This document shows, piece after piece, positions 54,479-63,568 of a DNA stretch of 64,000 nucleotides. The notes below the pieces were generated by a model. It saw only the letters and a program-made list of their open reading frames with translations. It had not been told where the DNA came from and did not search any database. The stretch is taken from positions 1,116,001-1,180,000 of the forward strand of contig NZ_CP075587.1 of the NCBI RefSeq assembly GCF_019453995.1. The letters are read 5' to 3'. The stretch's first letter is position 1; the number at the start of each line of letters is the position of its first letter. The position numbers and the translations under genes are program-made. Source of the DNA: Candidatus Rhabdochlamydia oedothoracis (GTDB lineage: Bacteria; Chlamydiota; Chlamydiia; Chlamydiales; Rhabdochlamydiaceae).

Positions 54479-56134
54479 ATGAAGGAAATACAAACCTCTC
54501 TACGATCAGAAAAGCTTTTAAATCATTCCATATATAATAAAGGAACAGCATTCACTGTAGAGGAAAGAGATGTATTTCATCTACATGGATTACTGCCCTT
54601 TCATGTTTCCACTCTGGAAGAACAAGTAATTCGTCGATATCAGAATTTCCTGGCTCAAAAAAATCAACTCTCTAAATATACGTTCTTATCGTCTTTGCAA
54701 GATCGCAATGAGGTGCTCTTTTATCGACTAGTATTGAATCATATCTCTGAAATGCTGCCCTTTATCTATACTCCAACAATAGGGGAGGTGTCGCTGCAGT
54801 TTAGCAGTTTGTACTACCAACACCGTGGAATGTATATCTCTTATGCGCTTCAGGATAAAATAGAAGAGATTATGGCAAATCTTTCTCAAAAAGAACTAGA
54901 TGTTGTTGTTGTAACAGATGGAGAACGCATTCTAGGTCTAGGAGATTTAGGCGTAGGAGGTATGGCAATTCCTCAAGGAAAGCTTTCTTTATATACCTTA
55001 TTTGGAGGTATTCATCCTTTAAGGACTCTACCTGTTCTTTTAGATGTAGGAACCAATAATCAAACCCTTTTAAACGATCCTCTCTATTTAGGTTGGCGCC
55101 ATCCTAGAATTTCAGATGATTTGTATTACGATTTTATCGATCGATTTGTTAGGGCTTTAAAAAAACGATTTCCTAAGGTTTTATTGCAATGGGAAGATTT
55201 TTCTAAAACACACGCAAAACCTTTATTGGAAAAATATCAAGGTGTACTTTGCTCGTTTAATGATGATATTCAGGGAACAGCTGCCGTTACTCTATCAGCT
55301 CTTTTATCTGCTATTCAAGGATCTCTTCTCTCAGAACAAAAAATCGTGGTATTTGGAGCTGGATCAGCTGGGCTTGGGATTTCTTATCTGATTGTAAAAG
55401 CCATGCAAGAAGAGGGTTGTAGTGAGCAAAGAGCACAAGAAAACTTTTATATGATAGACAGACAAGGGTTAATCCACACAGAATTATCCAATCTAGATAG
55501 CGAGCAAAAAAAATTTGCTCGTGATTATCAAAGTCTACGAAAATGGGAATTGAATTCTTTTCCTATTTCTTTGTTAGAAGTCATTAAACAGGTAAAACCA
55601 ACCATTCTCATCGGAGTTTCTGCTCAAGCAAAAGCCTTTACAAAAGAGATTGTAACAGAAATGGGAAAATATGTAGAGAACCCGATTATTTTCCCCCTAT
55701 CTAATCCAAATTCTCGCTCAGAAGCAACACCTGAAGAACTTCTACACTGGACTAAAGGCAGAGCTATTATCGCAACGGGTAGCCCCTTCGAGAATGTGGA
55801 TTACGATAGTAAACAATACACCATTGCACAATGTAATAATGTCTATATTTTTCCAGGCATCGGTCTAGGGGCTATTGCAGCTAAGATTCCTAAGATCACT
55901 GATGAAATGTTTATTCAAGCAGCTTATGTATTATCAAAACACTCCCTCTTCCCAGATCTATTCCCGCCTCTTAAGCTCTTAAGAGAGGTGAGTCGTGAGA
56001 TTGCTATAGCAGTTATTGCTGTAGCAGAAAATCAGGAATTAATCCCTCCCATGACAAAAGAGATAAGAGAAAAACTTGTGGATCAAACCATTTGGTTTCC
56101 TTCCTATCCTACTTACAGCTTCAAACAAGAATAG
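54479..56134 (+). CDS. maeA: NAD-type malic enzyme
   Basis: 551 residues; decarboxylates malate to pyruvate. LPFIYTPTIGEVSLQFSSLY holds the catalytic Tyr, CSFNDDIQGTAAVTLSAL the metal-binding Asp residues, and VVFGAGSAGLGISYLI the nucleotide loop; SNPNSRSEATPEE is also conserved. Length matches the large bacterial type (SfcA/MaeA). Cofactor choice is by family resemblance. It is the last gene of the carrier operon. Confidence 0.92.
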   Translation: MKEIQTSLRSEKLLNHSIYNKGTAFTVEERDVFHLHGLLPFHVSTLEEQVIRRYQNFLAQKNQLSKYTFLSSLQDRNEVLFYRLVLNHISEMLPFIYTPTIGEVSLQFSSLYYQHRGMYISYALQDKIEEIMANLSQKELDVVVVTDGERILGLGDLGVGGMAIPQGKLSLYTLFGGIHPLRTLPVLLDVGTNNQTLLNDPLYLGWRHPRISDDLYYDFIDRFVRALKKRFPKVLLQWEDFSKTHAKPLLEKYQGVLCSFNDDIQGTAAVTLSALLSAIQGSLLSEQKIVVFGAGSAGLGISYLIVKAMQEEGCSEQRAQENFYMIDRQGLIHTELSNLDSEQKKFARDYQSLRKWELNSFPISLLEVIKQVKPTILIGVSAQAKAFTKEIVTEMGKYVENPIIFPLSNPNSRSEATPEELLHWTKGRAIIATGSPFENVDYDSKQYTIAQCNNVYIFPGIGLGAIAAKIPKITDEMFIQAAYVLSKHSLFPDLFPPLKLLREVSREIAIAVIAVAENQELIPPMTKEIREKLVDQTIWFPSYPTYSFKQE

Positions 56135-56136
56135 TT

Positions 56137-56643
56137 TTATTTTTTTAAGAAGTGTTTTAAAGCTTCCGTATAATTGGGTTCCTGGGTAACTTCTGGTACA
56201 AGCTCCGTATAAATAACCGTGTCATTTTCATCTAGAACAACGATGGCTCTTGCACACAAGCTAGCAAGAGGTCCATCTAGCATTAAAATTCCATACGATT
56301 GAGCAAAATCTTTAGACCCCATCATCGAAAGACAAACAATGGTATCTACTTCTTCTGCATGGCAAAAACGGCTTTGTGCAAAAGGCAAGTCTGCAGAAAT
56401 ATTCAAAACCACTCCCGATTCGGGATTTGCTTTTATGACTTGATTGAGTTTTTTAGCAGATAAAGAGCAAACAGCTGTATCTAAACTTGGTACTATAGAA
56501 ATTAATTTACGCTTACCTGAATAATCCTTTAAGGAGCGTTTTTTTAAATCCTTATCTATTAAAACAAAATCTGGTGCTTGTATCCCTAATCTAGGCAATG
56601 AACCACTTATATGAATAGGGGATCCCTTAAAGGTAACTTCCAT
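56137..56643 (-). CDS. tpx: Thiol peroxidase (Tpx-type peroxiredoxin)
   Basis: 168 residues. PSLDTAVCSLSAKKLNQ carries the peroxidatic Cys and ADLPFAQSRFCHAEEVD the resolving Cys of Tpx enzymes. It reduces peroxides with thioredoxin. It is convergent with malic enzyme, two bases apart, and followed upstream by a 230-base stretch in which I see no gene. Confidence 0.93.
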   Translation of the reverse strand: MEVTFKGSPIHISGSLPRLGIQAPDFVLIDKDLKKRSLKDYSGKRKLISIVPSLDTAVCSLSAKKLNQVIKANPESGVVLNISADLPFAQSRFCHAEEVDTIVCLSMMGSKDFAQSYGILMLDGPLASLCARAIVVLDENDTVIYTELVPEVTQEPNYTEALKHFLKK

Positions 56644-56875
56644 GAATGGCTCTTTTTTTAAATTAAAAACTTTTACTGTTAAGTTTAGTCAAAAACCTTT
56701 TTTGCTAATACACTTTTTTCTCCTTCAGAATGAACTACAAGAATCGCACAACAATGAGTTAAAAATTTAAATAAAATTGACTATAACCAATTTTGGTCAT
56801 ATAACTTTTGAGAAATAAAGAAAAAAAGGAGATTTAAAAATAATAATGAAAGAGCAGGTCATCTTAATTGTCAGT

Positions 56876-58011
56876 CTTTTCAAGTTTGAAGTGCACAGAA
56901 GAATTAAAAAAAGAATAGGCAGGCGATGAAAGAATCTCTATTGTGATTTTTAACAATCAAACACAAGGAGAGACCTTGCCTAAAGGCTACCATCACCTAA
57001 CCTATGACCAAAGATGTCAGATTTATATTTTAAAAGCTAGAGGAGATACATCTAGCTCAATAGCAAACATTCTAAAAGTTCATCATAGCACTATTAGTAG
57101 GGAACTTAAGAGAAATAAAGGGCAACGAGGATACCGTCATCAGCAAGCTCAAGAAAAAGCATTTCTTAGAAAAAATTCTCAGCCCAATAAAAAAATGACT
57201 CCTCAAATAGTTACCCGTATTGAAGAAAAAATCAAGTTGCAATGGAGCCCTATACAAATATCCGGATGGCTTAAAAGACATGGTAAAGAACATGTTAGTC
57301 ATGAGACCATCTATAATCATATCTGGAAAGATAAACGACAGGGAGGACAGCTTTATAGAGAGCTCCGTCATCGAGGGAAAAAATATAACAAGCAGAGAAA
57401 GGGAGCTTCTGGAAGAGGGAACATGCCTGGTCGTATAGATATTAAGCAACGGCCTTGTATTGTAGAAAAAAAGACTCGTTTAGGAGACTGGGAACTAGAT
57501 ACAGTCATAGGGGCAGGACATAAAGGCGTAATTGTATCAATGGTAGAAAGAACTTCCAAGCTAACTAAGCTCGCCAAAGTTTCTCATAAAACTGCAGAGG
57601 AAGTAAGTCAAGCGTTAATTGAACAACTTAAACCTATCAAAGATTTTGTACACACATTAACAGCAGACAACGGAAAAGAATTTGCCTATCACCAAATGGT
57701 TAGTTTCGAGCTAGAGACAGACTTCTACTTTGCAACGCCCTACCATTCTTGGGAAAGAGGCTTAAATGAGCATACAAACGGACTAGTTAGGCAATATTTT
57801 CCTAAAACACAAAGCTTTTTAGATACGACTTCCAAGGATATAGAAAGGGTGGAAACTTTACTAAATAACAGACCTAGAAAGGCTCTCAACTTCGAAACTC
57901 CACTAGAAGTGTTTACGAGATTATCTACAAACATGCTATGCTCGGGTGCACAATAGATGTTTTTTCAAGTATTTATATGTTCTTTTTTGTGCACTTCAAG
58001 GTTGAAAGGGC
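56876..58011 (+). mobile_element. Complete IS30-family element
   Basis: About 1,136 bases. The ends are inverted repeats sharing TTGAAGTGCACA (left CTTTTCAAGTTTGAAGTGCA, right the complement of its partner), with a few mismatches. One intact transposase gene fills it. A partial copy lies at 19929-20191. Confidence 0.88.
56943..57956 (+). CDS. IS30-family transposase, intact
   Basis: 337 residues from GTG 56943. N-terminal helix-turn-helix (LTYDQRCQIYILKARGDTSS, then IANILKVHHSTISRELKRN) and DDE core: D in LGDWELDTVIGAGHKG, D in LTADNGKEFAYH and E in YHSWERGLNEHTNGLVRQYF, the family signature. No frame break, so probably active. Confidence 0.93.
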   Translation: MIFNNQTQGETLPKGYHHLTYDQRCQIYILKARGDTSSSIANILKVHHSTISRELKRNKGQRGYRHQQAQEKAFLRKNSQPNKKMTPQIVTRIEEKIKLQWSPIQISGWLKRHGKEHVSHETIYNHIWKDKRQGGQLYRELRHRGKKYNKQRKGASGRGNMPGRIDIKQRPCIVEKKTRLGDWELDTVIGAGHKGVIVSMVERTSKLTKLAKVSHKTAEEVSQALIEQLKPIKDFVHTLTADNGKEFAYHQMVSFELETDFYFATPYHSWERGLNEHTNGLVRQYFPKTQSFLDTTSKDIERVETLLNNRPRKALNFETPLEVFTRLSTNMLCSGAQ

Positions 58012-58020
58012 CGTCTTATA

Positions 58021-58943
58021 TGAACCTATCTTGAATTGAATATAAATTTTCGCTATGATACCAGATCTTTTTATTTTTTAACTAAAGACAGATGACATGA
58101 GCAAGCAAGGATTAAATGAAGAACAGTTTAAAATACTCGAACCTCAAATGGAAAAATGGGTAAATCGTAACCATTATGGAAGAAAATTAGCGCCATGGAG
58201 ACCTGTAGTGAATACTATTTTCTGGGTGCTTCGGACAGGAGCTCCTTGGAAAGATGCACCTAGAAACAAGGAGTTTTCTCATCCCTCAACAGCACACGCA
58301 TGGCTTGGAAGAATGCAATCTGCTGGATTTTTAGATCAATTTTTAGAAGAGCTGCTTAAGCTTGCCGAACAGCTGGGGTGTATTGATGCCCAGAGACTCT
58401 CTGTAGATGGTTTTTTTTTCCAGCGGACGCGGAGGAGGAGAGCAAGTTGATTATGGCTACAAAGGTAAAGGCGTGACATCGCATTTACTGGTAGAAAAAT
58501 CAGGAAAGCCTCTTGCAATCACTTTTACATCAGCATCCGGGGATGAGAAAAAACAAGTGATCCCTCTGCTTAGGAAAGTCATTCCCTTCATTAAAAAAGC
58601 ATGGAATCAGGGAAAAGTACCCATACTTGAAGCAGATAAAGGTTATGACTCAGAGCAAACACGTATCGATGTTCTTTCCCATGAGGTTTTTCCTCTGATA
58701 GCTCGGAAAAGAAACACTAAGGGATATAAGATAAAAGGCATTTGCTACCTTGAAAAGCAACGTTGGGTCGTTGAGAGAACGATTTCTTGGTTAAAGACAT
58801 GCTTCCGTCGTCTTACAGTGCGCTGGGAAAGAAAGGCAATATATTGGAACGGACTATTAATGTTTGGACTACTGGGATATTGGATGAATTTCTTAAGTCG
58901 GCAAGTATCTTTAAAACAGTAAATTTAATTCAAGATAGGTTCA
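58021..58943 (+). mobile_element. Complete IS5-family element IS-C
   Basis: 923 bases with perfect 17-base inverted repeats TGAACCTATCTTGAATT and TA duplicated on both sides (58019-58020, 58944-58945). It begins nine bases after the IS30 right end. The truncated copy at 1272-1983 is nearly identical. Confidence 0.93.
58097..58922 (+). CDS. IS5-family transposase made by frameshift between two frames
   Basis: The first frame (58097-58450) gives MSKQGLNEEQFKILEPQMEK to VDGFFFQRTRR. A second frame, one base back, takes over at a run of nine T (58411-58419) and continues GRGGGEQVDYGYKGKGVTSH to RWVVERTISWLKTCFRRLTV. Joined at the T-run they give one ~274-residue DDE transposase. The T-run is the same length in both copies, which favours programmed -1 slippage over a random lesion. 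Confidence 0.85.
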
Positions 58944-58956
58944 TAGTAGTGCCGAA
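58944..58956. repeat. End of a MITE-A copy
   Basis: TAGTAGTGCCGA equals the right end of MITE-A, cut by the MITE-C that follows. Only the end is kept. Confidence 0.5.
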
Positions 58957-59092
58957 TATACTAGTTTGATTTCAAATTAAGAATTGCATAACTAGTTTTT
59001 TTTGAAAAAACTGCTCTATTTTGCAAGAAGATGTTATCTTTTGTATAAAAATGTTTATATATTAAAACTCTTAATTTGAATGCAAATAAGTA
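58957..59092. repeat. MITE-C copy 3
   Basis: Complete copy, almost identical to copies 1 and 2, with TA at both borders, 115 bases past the end of the oppF gene. Confidence 0.85.
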
Positions 59093-59207
59093 TATCGATT
59101 TAATAAGAGATAGGTACAGAAATCGGAGAAAGAGGGTTTGGTTTGCGATTTAATCTTATCGCAGCGATTCACAATTTGGAGTTGCTTTGAGGAATTTCGA
59201 AAGAAGT

Positions 59208-60119
59208 CTAGTGCAAATGACACGCGACGAAATGCTCTGAATGCTTTTCCTTCCATATAGGTTTTTCTTGGCTGCAAATTTTTGTAGCATATGGACAGCG
59301 AGCTGCAAAAGGGCAACCTGAAGAAGAAGGGCTAACTGTAGGTTTAGCTTTTTGAAAAAAAGACCCCGGCATAGTAGCAAATAAAGCCTGAGTGTAGGGA
59401 TGTAGAGGATTTTGATACAGATCCTCTGTAGGTGCAAGTTCTACAAAATTTCCTAAATACATAACAGCTACTCTGTGAGAAATATGCCTTACCATATGGA
59501 GATTATGAGCAATAAATAGATAGCTGACATGTAGCTCTTCTTGCAATTTTTTTAAGAGGGTAATGATTTGTGCTTGAGTCGATATATCTAAAGCTGAAAT
59601 AGGTTCATCACACACGATAAAAGCAGGATTTAATATCAGAGCTCGTGCAATAGCAATTCTTTGTCTTTGACCTCCTGAAAATTCATGAGGGAGGCGATTA
59701 AAAGAACTAGCATGTAATCCTACACGGATAAACGCTTCGTAAGCTAACTGTCTATTAGCTTCTTTAATGTATTTACAGTGAATCTGCAAAGGCTCCATGA
59801 TAGCTTCAGCTGCCGTCATTTTTGGATTTAAAGAAGCATAAGGATCTTGTAGGATAATTTGAGCTTTACTTCGAAAACGAAAAAGTTGTTTTTTAGAAAA
59901 CTTTAATAGATTTTGGTTTTCAAAATACACACCTCCAGAAGTGGGCTCTTCTAAACGCAGTAAACATTTCCCTAAAGTGGATTTACCCGATCCGCTTTCT
60001 CCAATTAATCCAAGAGTCTCTTGAGGCAAGATAGAAAAAGAAAGATCCGAAAATGCTTGGGTATAGCCTTTTTTCAATAGAAATCGCTTGGATAAATCCT
60101 CAGCCTGTATAAGACTCAT
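59208..60119 (-). CDS. oppF: Oligopeptide ABC transporter ATP-binding protein OppF
   Basis: 303 residues from ATG 60119, which overlaps the oppD stop as ATGA; the frame extends 38 codons further into oppD. Walker A GESGSGKSTLGKC, signature FSGGQRQRIAIARAL, Walker B FIVCDEPISALD and the C-terminal Cys-rich segment CPFAARCPYATKICSQE (iron-sulfur-like motif of Opp/Dpp ATPases) are all present. Confidence 0.93.
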   Translation of the reverse strand: MSLIQAEDLSKRFLLKKGYTQAFSDLSFSILPQETLGLIGESGSGKSTLGKCLLRLEEPTSGGVYFENQNLLKFSKKQLFRFRSKAQIILQDPYASLNPKMTAAEAIMEPLQIHCKYIKEANRQLAYEAFIRVGLHASSFNRLPHEFSGGQRQRIAIARALILNPAFIVCDEPISALDISTQAQIITLLKKLQEELHVSYLFIAHNLHMVRHISHRVAVMYLGNFVELAPTEDLYQNPLHPYTQALFATMPGSFFQKAKPTVSPSSSGCPFAARCPYATKICSQEKPIWKEKHSEHFVACHLH

Positions 60120-61093
60120 GATTTTCTCCTCGGATCGTATTGAAAACAAGCGCATAATTGATCTTGCTTGATTTCTTTTAAGGTTGGCATTTGGGAAAGG
60201 CAAATGCGCATGGATTGGTCGCAGCGAGCACAAAAGCTACACCCAGGGAATATGGTGCTTAAATCAGGAGGAAAACCAGCAATGGGTTCGAAAGGAGTTA
60301 AGCGGGATTGGGGTAATATTTGCAGTAGTCTTTGTGTGTAGGGATGCAAAGGAGAAGAGAAGAGTTTTTGGGTGTTGCTACTTTCTATAACTTGCCCTGC
60401 ATACATTACCATTACATGGTCACAAAATTGAGAAACTATAGATAAATCATGGGTAATCCACAAAATGCTCATCTCTCTTTTTATTTGTATTTTCTTAAGT
60501 AGTTCGAGAATTTGTGCTTGAATGGTTAGGTCTAAAGCCGTTGTTGGTTCATCTGCAATTAAAAGCTGCGGTGCACAAATCAATGCAATGGCAATGATCA
60601 CTCTTTGACGCATACCTCCGCTTAACATATGAGGATAACTAGAGAGACACTGCTTAGGATTGGTAATCCCCACTTCTTCTAATAGCTTTAAAGATTGGTC
60701 TTGAGCTTCTTGCATGGAGGCATGGGGAAAATGGTGTAGATAGCCTTCCTTAAGTTGTTTACCGATGGTAATGGTCGGGTTTAATGAGGTCATAGGATCT
60801 TGAAAAATCATGGCAATACGCCTACCTCTAATCGTTTGCATTTTTTTTTCTACATAGGGGAGAAGAGGTTGATCTTGGTAGTAAATTTGTCCTTGAATAG
60901 CGGTTTTTTCCGGAGGAAGTAAAGCGATGATTGCTTTTGCTAATGTTGTTTTTCCACAGCCTGATTCTCCTACAACCGCTAAGATTTGGTTTGTAGCTAA
61001 TGTAAAAGAGACATCGCGAACTGCATGTATACACTTATTTTTGTCGAAAAATTGGACACTTAAGTTTTTAACAGTAAGCACAGGTTGTTTCAT
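60116..61093 (-). CDS. oppD: Oligopeptide ABC transporter ATP-binding protein OppD
   Basis: 325 residues. Walker A GESGCGKTTLAKAI, signature LSGGMRQRVIIAIAL, Walker B LLIADEPTTALD; the C-terminal Cys motif is CSFCARCDQSMRICLSQ. Overlaps oppC by four bases and oppF by four, a tightly coupled operon. Confidence 0.93.
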   Translation of the reverse strand: MKQPVLTVKNLSVQFFDKNKCIHAVRDVSFTLATNQILAVVGESGCGKTTLAKAIIALLPPEKTAIQGQIYYQDQPLLPYVEKKMQTIRGRRIAMIFQDPMTSLNPTITIGKQLKEGYLHHFPHASMQEAQDQSLKLLEEVGITNPKQCLSSYPHMLSGGMRQRVIIAIALICAPQLLIADEPTTALDLTIQAQILELLKKIQIKREMSILWITHDLSIVSQFCDHVMVMYAGQVIESSNTQKLFSSPLHPYTQRLLQILPQSRLTPFEPIAGFPPDLSTIFPGCSFCARCDQSMRICLSQMPTLKEIKQDQLCACFQYDPRRKS

Positions 61094-62004
61094 TGCATGT
61101 GTCTTGGGTTAAGCACTTCCCTTAAGCCCTCTGCTAATAAATTTAAGCCCAATAAGCTTAAGCTAATACAAGCAGCTGGAACAATTAGGCGCCAAGGGTA
61201 ATAACGAATCGCATATAAACTATCATGGATCATCATTCCTAAACTAGCGGTAGGAGCTTGTACTCCTAATCCAAGAAAACTTAAAAAAGCCTCTACAAAA
61301 ATAGCCCAAGGAACTGTAAGGGTCAAAGTCACCATAATGGAGCCCACTGCATTAGGAATTAAATGCTTGCGCATGATATGCCAGCGAGGAGCACCCAAAG
61401 CAAAAGCTGCTTGAACATACCCTTGTTGCTTAATTTGTAGTATTTGGCTGCGTACAATACGAGCCATATTGACCCAGCCTATTAAGGCCAAAGAAAGAAT
61501 AATGGTAAATACCCCTGAACCAATGACTGTAATTAGCAAAATGATGAATAGTAAATAGGGAATAGAATAAAAGATGTCTAACATGCGCATCATACGCATT
61601 TCTATTTTTTTACCTAAAAATCCAGCGCATACCCCATAGAGTACACCTATGATTAAATCGATGGTAGAAGCAGAGATGCCTACAAAAAAAGAAATCCTCG
61701 CTCCCCACCAACATCTCGTGAATAGATCTCTTCCAAGATCATCTGTTCCAAACCAATAATTGCGACAAGGAGGTTGATTTCTAAGAGGAAGATTAATCTC
61801 ATAGTATTTGTAAGGAGAAAGATAAGGCCCGATAATAGCCATGATCATGAGTAAAATTAAAAGAGATAACCCTAACAAAGCAGATTTTTTTTTGACGAGT
61901 TGGCTCCAGGCTAGGCGTAAAGGGGAAGTGCTCGGCATTTCCTCTTTTTCATCAAGCAATCGAGCTCTTTCTATAGCAGTTAAGGGGGTAAATAATTCAT
62001 TCAT
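61090..62004 (-). CDS. oppC: Oligopeptide ABC transporter permease OppC
   Basis: 304 residues with about six spans. The EAA-type loop GYVQAAFALGAPRWHIMRKH contacts the ATPases. The N-terminal PLRLAWSQLVKKKSALLGLS is the usual OppC lead-in. Overlaps oppB by four bases. Confidence 0.93.
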   Translation of the reverse strand: MNELFTPLTAIERARLLDEKEEMPSTSPLRLAWSQLVKKKSALLGLSLLILLMIMAIIGPYLSPYKYYEINLPLRNQPPCRNYWFGTDDLGRDLFTRCWWGARISFFVGISASTIDLIIGVLYGVCAGFLGKKIEMRMMRMLDIFYSIPYLLFIILLITVIGSGVFTIILSLALIGWVNMARIVRSQILQIKQQGYVQAAFALGAPRWHIMRKHLIPNAVGSIMVTLTLTVPWAIFVEAFLSFLGLGVQAPTASLGMMIHDSLYAIRYYPWRLIVPAACISLSLLGLNLLAEGLREVLNPRHMQ

Positions 62005-62927
62005 CTGTCTTTTAACCTGGGGTCTAAGAATAGATAAATTGTATCAATTAGCCAAACAGCTAACAACAGAATACAGCTATAAAAAATGGTTAGCCCCATA
62101 ATCATTGAATAATCGCGATTAATAATACTTTGTACAAAAGAGTGTCCTAAGCCAGGGATAGCAAAAATTCTCTCAACGGCAAAGCTTCCGATAAAAATAT
62201 TTGCTGAAAGAGGCGCTAAATAAGAAAGAACGGGGAAGATGGCGTTACGCAAGGCGTGCTTATATATGATCTGCATTTGACCTAAACCCTTTGCCCGAGC
62301 GGTTAAGATATAATCTTGTTGCATGGCTTCAATTAAATTGACTCTAGTAAGCCTGGCTATAAAAGCTGTTGGCAAAGCAGCAAGGGATAAAGCTGGCATA
62401 ATGCTTTGCGCAAAACTGCCCCAACGAGCTACTGGTAGCAAATCAAGCTTCATAGCAAAAACGAACTGTAAGAGGGTTGCCAAAATAAAACTAGGTAAAG
62501 ACATACAAAAAGTAGCAAAGAGCATGCTTACACAATCTTGCCATTTAAGATGATTTGCTGCAGAAACCAACCCTAATCCTATACCTGCTAAAATAGCGAG
62601 CGTCATGGCCTCTAAGCCTAGTACAAAAGATGTAGGAAATCCATTGATAATGACATCTTTCACAGCTCTTCCTTGATAGTGAAGAGAAGGACCTAGATCA
62701 AATACACAGATATTTTTTAAATACTTTACATATTGTAACCATAAAGGTTGATCTAGGCCATAGTGAGTAGCAAGGGCTTTTGAAATTTCAGCATCTAACT
62801 TATCATCTGCAAAAGGACTACCCGGAATAGAATGCATTAAAAAAAACGTCACTGTAATTACAGCTAAAAGAGAGCTAACTAAAGTAGATGTTTTTTTCAA
62901 TAAAAGATAAATAATGAAAGCTAACAT
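62001..62927 (-). CDS. oppB: Oligopeptide ABC transporter permease OppB
   Basis: 308 residues from ATG 62927 (MLAFIIYLLLKKTSTLVSSL); a TTG at 62966 overlapping the upstream stop would add 13 residues. The EAA-type loop is DYILTARAKGLGQMQIIYKH. ITVTFFLMHSIPGSPFADDK is the family's first span and loop. First gene of oppBCDF. Confidence 0.9.
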   Translation of the reverse strand: MLAFIIYLLLKKTSTLVSSLLAVITVTFFLMHSIPGSPFADDKLDAEISKALATHYGLDQPLWLQYVKYLKNICVFDLGPSLHYQGRAVKDVIINGFPTSFVLGLEAMTLAILAGIGLGLVSAANHLKWQDCVSMLFATFCMSLPSFILATLLQFVFAMKLDLLPVARWGSFAQSIMPALSLAALPTAFIARLTRVNLIEAMQQDYILTARAKGLGQMQIIYKHALRNAIFPVLSYLAPLSANIFIGSFAVERIFAIPGLGHSFVQSIINRDYSMIMGLTIFYSCILLLAVWLIDTIYLFLDPRLKDR

Positions 62928-62962
62928 CCTTACATAAGAGGTTTCATTCCAAGCTAGGATAA

Positions 62963-63430
62963 TCAAATGGCTTTTTTTGGCAAATACTCCTTTGTTTTTT
63001 TAGGTAAATTTATTTTTGAATAAGCGTTTGCGAAAAGCTCAGACATTGTATTAAAAGTCTCTCCTCCCATGTTGTGAACATATCCCATAACAATGGCTGC
63101 TTTGAAAAAGGGAAGAGGAGGGGCTGTTAGTAAACTTATGCACAATATAGAAGTGAAAAAACCAATAGCTAATAGGGCTGTTTTGTTTATGGTATCATTG
63201 ATTTTCAATAAAGGATTCCTGAAAGGATCTGGAAATTTTTCTAAGATCTCCTTCTTTCTGATTACATGAGAACCAGCGGTAGCAGCTCCTAAAAGAGCTC
63301 CTGATAAAGGACATAGGCAATAAAAGACTCTTCCTATTACAAATCCGACAATTGCTTGCTCTGCTACGTACCTTCTAAGAGATTTTTCTTGATTATCAGG
63401 TGTTTTCACTGACATGTCAAAAGACAGCAT
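62963..63430 (-). CDS. Small membrane protein, paralogue of the next gene
   Basis: 155 residues with three to four hydrophobic stretches (GFVIGRVFYCLCPLSGALLG; ALLAIGFFTSILCISLL) and a lysine-rich tail. GRVFYCLCP...GALLGAATAGSHVIRKKE parallels a stretch of the neighbouring protein. AGGAG lies ~5 bases before the ATG. Clustered hydrophobic pairs recall chlamydial inclusion-membrane proteins, but this is only a suggestion. Confidence 0.6.
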   Translation of the reverse strand: MLSFDMSVKTPDNQEKSLRRYVAEQAIVGFVIGRVFYCLCPLSGALLGAATAGSHVIRKKEILEKFPDPFRNPLLKINDTINKTALLAIGFFTSILCISLLTAPPLPFFKAAIVMGYVHNMGGETFNTMSELFANAYSKINLPKKTKEYLPKKAI

Positions 63431-63514
63431 AAAAACTCCTAAACGTTAATTATAAAAACCAACAAACTAGATAAATATAAAAAGAGCTTGTACTAAGAAT
63501 TTGGTAAAAAAACA

Positions 63515-63546
63515 AAGCTCATCTTATTATAACAAGATGAGCTTTT
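63515..63546 (-). terminator. Rho-independent terminator
   Basis: Stem AAGCTCATCTT/AAGATGAGCTT with an eight-base loop; on the minus strand it is followed by TTTGTTTTTTACC. It lies 23 bases after the stop of the 63569 gene. Confidence 0.78.
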
Positions 63547-63568
63547 AAGAAACAAGTAGCTAAGAGTG

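Noticed and set aside
57072-57449. Minus-strand 125-codon frame opposite the IS30 transposase
   Set aside because: The sense frame has complete HTH and DDE motifs; the opposite frame is a shadow.
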